Shown: one piece after another, positions 23,801 to 35,800 of the stretch | How the letters are laid out: the number at the start of each line of letters is the position of its first letter | How positions within the stretch are numbered: position 1 is the stretch's first letter | DNA from: Glandiceps talaboti | Lineage: Eukaryota > Hemichordata > Enteropneusta > Spengelidae | Reading direction: 5' to 3' | Assembly (NCBI RefSeq): GCF_964340395.1 | Contig: NW_027554293.1 | Coordinates: forward strand, 16,001-80,000 | DNA: 64,000 bases | Program-made: the position numbers and the translations under genes | The notes under the pieces: model-generated | The model's input: the letters and a program-made list of their open reading frames with translations, nothing else | Told to the model about the DNA's origin: nothing | The model's database searches: none

Positions 23801-26800
23801 TATATGGTCGATATAATTATTGGTTAAGTGCATAGATTGAAAAGTGACTTAGTACAGTCTATAATAGTTTCTGGTGTTATTATATCCAACCATCTCTGCA
23901 TTATCAGTCACCTCAATGTGGCGCTACCTCCTCCAATTATCACCATGAAGATGACACAGAACATTCATAATGTTAATCACACTGTCCGCATGGAAGACCT
24001 TCACAGTATACTAGCTCCATCTGATCATTTAACAGCCTAGGATCTCGACATTAAACTCAAATGGTAAGTCATGCGCCAGTAAAGCCGCAGAGACTTTCAT
24101 CTCGTCGAAGTGATCTTTGGTATAATTCTATAAACGACAGACTGAGAAGGCAAAACGACAATGTCGTCATGCTGAGCACTTATGGCGAAAGACAAATTTG
24201 ACAGTTCATAAACAATTATATCAGGATGCAAAGAACCACATAACAGATCTTCTACATAATGCCAAAACTGACTACTTCAGCCAAAAAATCCCAGAGTCAA
24301 TCAAGCAAGCAGATATTAGTGTGACTAATTTACTACTTCGTAAAGAAAAGAGTTCTCCCATTCCGACACTGTTTCCTCTCCTTGAATTGCCAAAACAGTT
24401 TGTATGTATGTATGTATGTATGTATGTATGTATGTATGTATGTATGTATGTTTGTATATAATTGTTTATGTGTGTGTATGTATGTATGTATGTATGTATG
24501 TATGTATGTATATGTATGTAGTATGTATGTATGTATGTATGTAGGTATGTATCTGTCTGTGTTCATGTGTTTTTTGACCCCAATGACACACCAATGGTAA
24601 GATCATTTTGACTTGAACAATAATTTTCTCAACTAGACACCCGAGGTAATACATCTAGTAGTACCAAATATCATGGCGTGTGCGCACGCACGCATGCACG
24701 CACACATACACACACACCCACACACACAGATTGACATACACAGACACAGACAGAGACACTTAGCAATGCCTATAACACTAATGAATCTTATCAGTTCAGT
24801 TGTGCTAAAAAAAAATGAAACGATAAAATGGAATGGAATGCCCACTAGTCAGCATACATGACATAACATAACATAAGAAATGTACAGGAATGACATTACC
24901 TTGTTAGCACTATTGACGAGATTCAGGACGTCACCTTTCTTCATGGACGCCTCACAAGGACTCTCCTCGACATAATCGTTCACGGCAAGTACACATTCCT
25001 TGCCTACCAGTACATCATTACCAATGGGTTCTTCTTGTTGCTGTACCATAAACAATATAGTAAGAATTTAGCAATGTGCTAACATATTTACAAACCTAAT
25101 ATTCTGGAAAATACTATATATATACATGTACATACAAAATTCAAGTCCTGTATATCAAATTTCAAAACATACACAACAGATTAGCAAGAGTTTTTCCAAT
25201 GATTGTTATACATATACGGAATTGTCCTAATTCAACATAAAACATCAAATCACACTATGGAATCCCTGTCTATATGACTCTTCTTAGACTGTACACGCCA
25301 ACTAACTATGTGTATATACATGTATACTCAACATTAATATTGAGAATGCCAAAATTCTGGTGGTCAAGCCACAGTGGTTTTAAAGGGGTGAAGGAGGCCG
25401 GCCATTCATACACATTTACATCTACATGTACAACAATCTTCTAAAGAAATCCCAGTATGTCATCAGACGATTATGTCACCAGAGACAGAGTCAGAAAGCT
25501 CATGAAAATACAGAATTTTATCCAGAGTTTAATATCATGTTCAAACTTTATTACTATATTCTCAATCATTAAAATCTTTGGTTTACAAAGTTTCATATGA
25601 TTATATAGAATTCAAACATTGGGGTTTAAGACCAAACTCAATTAATCATAGCATGGTACACTTGCTAACCTGAATACAAGCAGCCACACACTGTACTTCA
25701 TGACTACTTTCAACATGTATGGCAGTAGAAATTTCAATAATTTCTGTCAGTGTGGCCTTATTGGCTGCCAAGTCCTTGGGGAAATCAGCAAATTTCTTCT
25801 GTTGACCATCCACTTGTCCCAAATCGTCACCGACTTCAGAGGAGACAGTGATTGCCTCTTTATCATTCATCCAGACTAAGAGATCACGTACTTCACATCT
25901 CTGTATGTGTTGTTTGCATGAGTCTTCCAGACAACGTTGTTTTCTATTGTTAGCTGTCTCCAGCAAATGTGTGTATCTAAACAGAAATTAAACACATTTT
26001 AGTACTTTACTTTAGCCAATTTGATAATGTTACTGGTGTGTCAATATGCACAGTATTTGGTTTGTCAGATCTGATAGCTCATATTAATTCCTAAACTTTC
26101 CATATACTACAAAGCTGTGGAATTTTTGGTCATACCAAATCATTAGCAACATATCATACTCTATCCTAGCTGGCTATCACTAATTCATCTACTCACTCAT
26201 ACACAAACTTACAATCTACCCAAGAGTTATTTCTCACCTAAAGAACCTGTGTACATCATGAGCACTGCCAAGACTGGTACTACATTCATCAGCCACTTGT
26301 TCCAAAGCTGTCCAACGGAAATTTAAATCCTGTATATCAAATTTCAAAACATACACAACAGATTAGCAAGTGTTTTTTCAATGATTGTTATACATATACT
26401 AAATTGTCCTAATTCAACATAAAACACCAAATCACACTAGTTGTGCTAAAAAATGAAACGATAAAATGGAATGGAATGCCCACTAGTCAGCATACATGAC
26501 ATAACATAACATAAGAAATGTACAGGAATGACATTACCTTGTTAGCACTATTGACGAGATTCAGGACATATCCTTTCTTAATGGACACCTTGCGAGGACT
26601 CTTCTCGACATAATCGTTCACGGCAAGTACACATTCCTTGCCTACCAGTACATCATTACCAATGGGTTCTTCTTGTTGCTGTACCATAAACAATATAGTA
26701 AGAATTTAGCAATGTGCTAACATATTTACAAACCTAATATTCTGGGAAATACTATATATACATGTACATACAAAATTCAAGTCCTGTATATCAAATTTCA

Positions 26801-29800
26801 AAACATACACAACAGATTAGCAAGTGTTTTTTCAATGATTGTTATACATATACGGAATTGTCCTAATTCAACATAAAACATCAAATCACACTATGAAATC
26901 CCTGTCTATATGACTCTTCTTAGACTGTACACGCCAACTAACTACATGTATATACTCAACATTAATATTGAGAATGCCAAAATTCTGGTGGTCAAGCCAC
27001 AGTGGTTTTAAAGGGGTGAAGGAGGCCGGCCATTCATACACATTTACATCTACATGTACAACAATCTTCTAAAGAAATCCTAGTATGTCATCAGACGATC
27101 ATGTCACCTGCAGAGACACAGAGTCAGAAAGCTCATGAAAATACAGAATTTTATCCAGAGTTTAATATCATGTTCAAACTTTATTACTATATTCTCAATC
27201 ATTAAAATCTTTGGTTTACAAAGTTTCATATGATTATATAGAATTCAAACATTGGGGTTTAAGACCAAACTCAATTAATCATAGCATGGTACACTTGCTA
27301 ACCTGGATACAAGCAGCCACACACTGTACTTCATGACTACTTTCAACATGTATGGCAGTAGAAATTTCAATAATTTCTGTCAGTGTGGCCTTATTGTTGG
27401 CTGCCAAGTCCTTGGGGAAATCAGCAAATTTCTTCTGTTGACCATCCACTTGTCCCAAATCGTCACCGACTTCAGAGGAGACAGTGAAGGCCTCTTTATC
27501 ATTCATCCAGACTAAGAGATCACGTACTTCACATCTCTGTATGTGTTGTTTGCATGAGTCTTCCAGACAACGTTGTTTTCTTTTGTTAGCTGTCTCCAGC
27601 AAATGTGTGTATCTAAACAGAAATTAAACACATTTTAGTACTTTACTTTAGCCAATTTGATAATGTTACTGGTGTGTCAATATGTACAGAATTTGGTTTG
27701 TCAGATCTGATAGCTCATATTATATTCCCTAAACTTTCCATATACTACAAAGCTGTGGAATTTTCGGTCATACCAAATCATTAGCAACATATCATACGCT
27801 ATCCTAGCTGGCTATCACTAATTCATCTACTCACTCATACACACACTTACAATCTACCCAAGAGTTATTTCTCACCTAAAGAACCTGTGTACATCATGAG
27901 CATTGCCAAGACTGGTACTACATTCATCAGCCACTTGTTCCAAAGCTGTCCAACGGAAATTTAAATCCTGTATATCAAATTTCAAAACATACACAACAGA
28001 TTAGCAAGTGTTTTTTCAATGATTGTTATACATATACTAAATTGTCCTAATTCAACATAAAACACCAAATCACACTAGTTGTGCTAAAAAATGAAACGAT
28101 AAAATGGAATGCCCACTAAGTCAGCATACATGACATAACTTAACATAAGAAATGTACAGGAATGACATTACCTTGTTAGCACTATTGATGAGGGTCAGGA
28201 CATAACCTTTCTTCATGGACGCCTCGCGAGGACTCTTCTCGACATAATCGTTCACGGCAAGTACACATTCCTTGCCTACCAGTACATCATTACCAATGGG
28301 GGCTTCTTGTTGCTGTACCATAAACAATATAGTAAGAATTTAGCAATGTGCTAACATATTTACAAACCTAATATTCTGGGAAATACTATATATATACATG
28401 TACATACAAAATTCAAGTCCTGTATATCAAATTTCAAAAAACATACACAACAGATTAGCAAGTATTTTTTCAATATACTGATATTTTCCTAATTCAACAT
28501 AAAACACCAAATCATAGTATGAAAGCCATCTCTATATGGCTTCTATCACACTGCACACTCAAACAAACTATATACTCAACATTAATATTGAGAATGCCAA
28601 CATTCTGATGGTCCAGCCACAGTGGTTTTAAAGGGGTGAAGGAGGTCATAGATATACATTCACATGAACATGTGACTATAGTACCCAAACCCTTAACAAG
28701 GAGTCAGAACATATATGGTCGATATAATTATTGGTTAAGTGCATAGATTGAAAAGTGACTTAGTACAGTCTATAATAGTTTCTGGTGTTATTATATCCAA
28801 CCATCTCTGCATTATCAGTCACCTCAATGTGGCGCTACCTCCTCCAATTATCACCATGAAGATGACACAGAACATTCATAATGTTAATCACACTGTCCGC
28901 ATGGAAGACCTTCACAGTATACTAGCTCCATCTGATCATTTAACAGCCTAGGATCTCGACATTAAACTCAAATGGTAAGTCATGCGCCAGTAAAGCCGCA
29001 GAGACTTTCATCTCGTCGAAGTGATCTTTGGTATAATTCTATAAACGACAGACTGAGAAGGCAAAACGACAATGTCGTCATGCTGAGCACTTATGGCGAA
29101 AGACAAATTTGACAGTTCATAAACAATTATATCAGGATGCAAAGAACCACATAACAGATCTTCTACATAATGCCAAAACTGACTACTTCAGCCAAAAAAT
29201 CCCAGAGTCAATCAAGCAAGCAGATATTAGTGTGACTAATTTACTACTTCGTAAAGAAAAGAGTTCTCCCATTCCGACACTGTTTCCTCTCCTTGAATTG
29301 CCAAAACAGTTTGTATGTATGTATGTATGTATGTATGTATGTATGTATGTATGTATGTTTGTATATAATTGTTTATGTGTGTGTGTATGTATGTATGTAT
29401 GTATGTATGTATGTATGTATATGTATGTAGTATGTATGTATGTATGTATGTAGGTATGTATCTGTCTGTGTTCATGTGTTTTTTGACCCCAATGACACAC
29501 CAATGGTAAGATCATTTTGACTTGAACAATAATTTTCTCAACTAGACACCCGAGGTAATACATCTAGTAGTACCAAATATCATGGCGTGTGCGCACGCAC
29601 GCATGCACGCACACATACACACACACCCACACACACAGATTGACATACACAGACACAGACAGAGACACTTAGCAATGCCTATAACACTAATGAATCTTAT
29701 CAGTTCAGTTGTGCTAAAAAAAAATGAAACGATAAAATGGAATGGAATGCCCACTAGTCAGCATACATGACATAACATAACATAAGAAATGTACAGGAAT

Positions 29801-32800
29801 GACATTACCTTGTTAGCACTATTGACGAGATTCAGGACGTCACCTTTCTTCATGGACGCCTCACAAGGACTCTCCTCGACATAATCGTTCACGGCAAGTA
29901 CACATTCCTTGCCTACCAGTACATCATTACCAATGGGTTCTTCTTGTTGCTGTACCATAAACAATATAGTAAGAATTTAGCAATGTGCTAACATATTTAC
30001 AAACCTAATATTCTGGAAAATACTATATATATACATGTACATACAAAATTCAAGTCCTGTATATCAAATTTCAAAACATACACAACAGATTAGCAAGTGT
30101 TTTTCCAATGATTGTTATACATATACGGAATTGTCCTAATTCAACATAAAACATCAAATCACACTATGGAATCCCTGTCTATATGACTCTTCTTAGACTG
30201 TACACGCCAACTAACTATGTGTATATACATGTATACTCAACATTAATATTGAGAATGCCAAAATTCTGGTGGTCAAGCCACAGTGGTTTTAAAGGGGTGA
30301 AGGAGGCCGGCCATTCATACACATTTACATCTACATGTACAACAATCTTCTAAAGAAATCCCAGTATGTCATCAGACGATTATGTCACCAGAGACAGAGT
30401 CAGAAAGCTCATGAAAATACAGAATTTTATCCAGAGTTTAATATCATGTTCAAACTTTATTACTATATTCTCAATCATTAAAATCTTTGGTTTACAAAGT
30501 TTCATATGATTATATAGAATTCAAACATTGGGGTTTAAGACCAAACTCAATTAATCATAGCATGGTACACTTGCTAACCTGAATACAAGCAGCCACACAC
30601 TGTACTTCATGACTACTTTCAACATGTATGGCAGTAGAAATTTCAATAATTTCTGTCAGTGTGGCCTTATTGGCTGCCAAGTCCTTGGGGAAATCAGCAA
30701 ATTTCTTCTGTTGACCATCCACTTGTCCCAAATCGTCACCGACTTCAGAGGAGACAGTGATTGCCTCTTTATCATTCATCCAGACTAAGAGATCACGTAC
30801 TTCACATCTCTGTATGTGTTGTTTGCATGAGTCTTCCAGACAACGTTGTTTTCTATTGTTAGCTGTCTCCAGCAAATGTGTGTATCTAAACAGAAATTAA
30901 ACACATTTTAGTACTTTACTTTAGCCAATTTGATAATGTTACTGGTGTGTCAATATGCACAGTATTTGGTTTGTCAGATCTGATAGCTCATATTAATTCC
31001 TAAACTTTCCATATACTACAAAGCTGTGGAATTTTTGGTCATACCAAATCATTAGCAACATATCATACTCTATCCTAGCTGGCTATCACTAATTCATCTA
31101 CTCACTCATACACAAACTTACAATCTACCCAAGAGTTCTTTCTCACCTAAAGAACCTGTGTACATCATGAGCACTGCCAAGACTGGTACTACATTCATCA
31201 GCCACTTGTTCCAAAGCTGTCCAACGGAAATTTAAATCCTGTATATCAAATTTCAAAACATACACAACAGATTAGCAAGTGTTTTTTCAATGATTGTTAT
31301 ACATATACTAAATTGTCCTAATTCAACATAAAACACCAAATCACACTAGTTGTGCTAAAAAATGAAACGATAAAATGGAATGCCCACTAAGTCAGCATAC
31401 ATGACATAACTTAACATAAGAAATGTACAGGAATGACATTACCTTGTTAGCACTATTGATGAGGGTCAGGACATAACCTTTCTTCATGGACGCCTCGCGA
31501 GGACTCTTCTCGACATAATCGTTCACGGCAAGTACACATTCCTTGCCTACCAGTACATCATTACCAATGGGGGCTTCTTGTTGCTGTACCATAAACAATA
31601 TAGTAAGAATTTAGCAATGTGCTAACATATTTACAAACCTAATATTCTGGGAAATACTATATATATACATGTACATACAAAATTCAAGTCCTGTATATCA
31701 AATTTCAAAAAACATACACAACAGATTAGCAAGTATTTTTTCAATATACTGATATTTTCCTAATTCAACATAAAACACCAAATCATAGTATGAAAGCCAT
31801 CTCTATATGGCTTCTATCACACTGCACACTCAAACAAACTATATACTCAACATTAATATTGAGAATGCCAACATTCTGATGGTCCAGCCACAGTGGTTTT
31901 AAAGGGGTGAAGGAGGTCATAGATATACATTCACATGAACATGTGACTATAGTACCCAAACCCTTAACAAGGAGTCAGAACATATATGGTCGATATAATT
32001 ATTGGTTAAGTGCATAGATTGAAAAGTGACTTAGTACAGTCTATAATAGTTTCTGGTGTTATTATATCCAACCATCTCTGCATTATCAGTCACCTCAATG
32101 TGGCGCTACCTCCTCCAATTATCACCATGAAGATGACACAGAACATTCATAATGTTAATCACACTGTCCGCATGGAAGACCTTCACAGTATACTAGCTCC
32201 ATCTGATCATTTAACAGCCTAGGATCTCGACATTAAACTCAAATGGTAAGTCATGCGCCAGTAAAGCCGCAGAGACTTTCATCTCGTCGAAGTGATCTTT
32301 GGTATAATTCTATAAACGACAGACTGAGAAGGCAAAACGACAATGTCGTCATGCTGAGCACTTATGGCGAAAGACAAATTTGACAGTTCATAAACAATTA
32401 TATCAGGATGCAAAGAACCACATAACAGATCTTCTACATAATGCCAAAACTGACTACTTCAGCCAAAAAATCCCAGAGTCAATCAAGCAAGCAGATATTA
32501 GTGTGACTAATTTACTACTTCGTAAAGAAAAGAGTTCTCCCATTCCGACACTGTTTCCTCTCCTTGAATTGCCAAAACAGTTTGTATGTATGTATGTATG
32601 TATGTATGTATGTATGTATGTATGTTTGTATATAATTGTTTATGTGTGTGTGTATGTATGTATGTATGTATGTATGTATGTATGTATGTATATGTATGTA
32701 GTATGTATGTATGTATGTATGTAGGTATGTATCTGTCTGTGTTCATGTGTTTTTTGACCCCAATGACACACCAATGGTAAGATCATTTTGACTTGAACAA

Positions 32801-35800
32801 TAATTTTCTCAACTAGACACCCGAGGTAATACATCTAGTAGTACCAAATATCATGGCGTGTGCGCACGCACGCATGCACGCACACATACACACACACCCA
32901 CACACACAGATTGACATACACAGACACAGACAGAGACACTTAGCAATGCCTATAACACTAATGAATCTTATCAGTTCAGTTGTGCTAAAAAAAAATGAAA
33001 CGATAAAATGGAATGGAATGCCCACTAGTCAGCATACATGACATAACATAACATAAGAAATGTACAGGAATGACATTACCTTGTTAGCACTATTGACGAG
33101 ATTCAGGACGTCACCTTTCTTCATGGACGCCTCACAAGGACTCTCCTCGACATAATCGTTCACGGCAAGTACACATTCCTTGCCTACCAGTACATCATTA
33201 CCAATGGGTTCTTCTTGTTGCTGTACCATAAACAATATAGTAAGAATTTAGCAATGTGCTAACATATTTACAAACCTAATATTCTGGAAAATACTATATA
33301 TATACATGTACATACAAAATTCAAGTCCTGTATATCAAATTTCAAAACATACACAACAGATTAGCAAGTGTTTTTCCAATGATTGTTATACATATACGGA
33401 ATTGTCCTAATTCAACATAAAACATCAAATCACACTATGGAATCCCTGTCTATATGACTCTTCTTAGACTGTACACGCCAACTAACTATGTGTATATACA
33501 TGTATACTCAACATTAATATTGAGAATGCCAAAATTCTGGTGGTCAAGCCACAGTGGTTTTAAAGGGGTGAAGGAGGCCGGCCATTCATACACATTTACA
33601 TCTACATGTACAACAATCTTCTAAAGAAATCCCAGTATGTCATCAGACGATTATGTCACCAGAGACAGAGTCAGAAAGCTCATGAAAATACAGAATTTTA
33701 TCCAGAGTTTAATATCATGTTCAAACTTTATTACTATATTCTCAATCATTAAAATCTTTGGTTTACAAAGTTTCATATGATTATATAGAATTCAAACATT
33801 GGGGTTTAAGACCAAACTCAATTAATCATAGCATGGTACACTTGCTAACCTGAATACAAGCAGCCACACACTGTACTTCATGACTACTTTCAACATGTAT
33901 GGCAGTAGAAATTTCAATAATTTCTGTCAGTGTGGCCTTATTGGCTGCCAAGTCCTTGGGGAAATCAGCAAATTTCTTCTGTTGACCATCCACTTGTCCC
34001 AAATCGTCACCGACTTCAGAGGAGACAGTGATTGCCTCTTTATCATTCATCCAGACTAAGAGATCACGTACTTCACATCTCTGTATGTGTTGTTTGCATG
34101 AGTCTTCCAGACAACGTTGTTTTCTATTGTTAGCTGTCTCCAGCAAATGTGTGTATCTAAACAGAAATTAAACACATTTTAGTACTTTACTTTAGCCAAT
34201 TTGATAATGTTACTGGTGTGTCAATATGCACAGTATTTGGTTTGTCAGATCTGATAGCTCATATTAATTCCTAAACTTTCCATATACTACAAAGCTGTGG
34301 AATTTTCGGTCATACCAAATCATTAGCAACATATCATACTCTATCCTAGCTGGCTATCACTAATTCATCTACTCACTCATACACAAACTTACAATCTACC
34401 CAAGAGTTCTTTCTCACCTAAAGAACCTGTGTACATCATGAGCACTGCCAAGACTGGTACTACATTCATCAGCCACTTGTTCCAAAGCTGTCCAACGGAA
34501 ATTTAAATCCTGTATATCAAATTTCAAAACATACACAACAGATTAGCAAGTGTTTTTTCAATGATTGTTATACATATACTAAATTGTCCTAATTCAACAT
34601 AAAACACCAAATCACACTAGTTGTGCTAAAAAATGAAACGATAAAATGGAATGGAATGCCCACTAGTCAGCATACATGACATAACATAACATAAGAAATG
34701 TACAGGAATGACATTACCTTGTTAGCACTATTGACGAGATTCAGGACATATCCTTTCTTAATGGACACCTTGCGAGGACTCTTCTCGACATAATCGTTCA
34801 CGGCAAGTACACATTCCTTGCCTACCAGTACATCATTACCAATGGGTTCTTCTTGTTGCTGTACCATAAACAATATAGTAAGAATTTAGCAATGTGCTAA
34901 CATATTTACAAACCTAATATTCTGGGAAATACTATATATACATGTACATACAAAATTCAAGTCCTGTATATCAAATTTCAAAACATACACAACAGATTAG
35001 CAAGTGTTTTTTCAATGATTGTTATACATATACGGAATTGTCCTAATTCAACATAAAACATCAAATCACACTATGAAATCCCTGTCTATATGACTCTTCT
35101 TAGACTGTACACGCCAACTAACTACATGTATATACTCAACATTAATATTGAGAATGCCAAAATTCTGGTGGTCAAGCCACAGTGGTTTTAAAGGGGTGAA
35201 GGAGGCCGGCCATTCATACACATTTACATCTACATGTACAACAATCTTCTAAAGAAATCCTAGTATGTCATCAGACGATCATGTCACCTGCAGAGACACA
35301 GAGTCAGAAAGCTCATGAAAATACAGAATTTTATCCAGAGTTTAATATCATGTTCAAACTTTATTACTATATTCTCAATCATTAAAATCTTTGGTTTACA
35401 AAGTTTCATATGATTATATAGAATTCAAACATTGGGGTTTAAGACCAAACTCAATTAATCATAGCATGGTACACTTGCTAACCTGGATACAAGCAGCCAC
35501 ACACTGTACTTCATGACTACTTTCAACATGTATGGCAGTAGAAATTTCAATAATTTCTGTCAGTGTGGCCTTATTGTTGGCTGCCAAGTCCTTGGGGAAA
35601 TCAGCAAATTTCTTCTGTTGACCATCCACTTGTCCCAAATCGTCACCGACTTCAGAGGAGACAGTGAAGGCCTCTTTATCATTCATCCAGACTAAGAGAT
35701 CACGTACTTCACATCTCTGTATGTGTTGTTTGCATGAGTCTTCCAGACAACGTTGTTTTCTATTGTTAGCTGTCTCCAGCAAATGTGTGTATCTAAACAG

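Noticed and set aside
24198-24654. Long Tyr/Met/Cys or Ile/His/Thr open frames at the TATG tracts (also near 29.2, 32.5 and 37.5 kb)
   Set aside because: They arise from translating the tetranucleotide repeat on both strands and have no splice or gene context.
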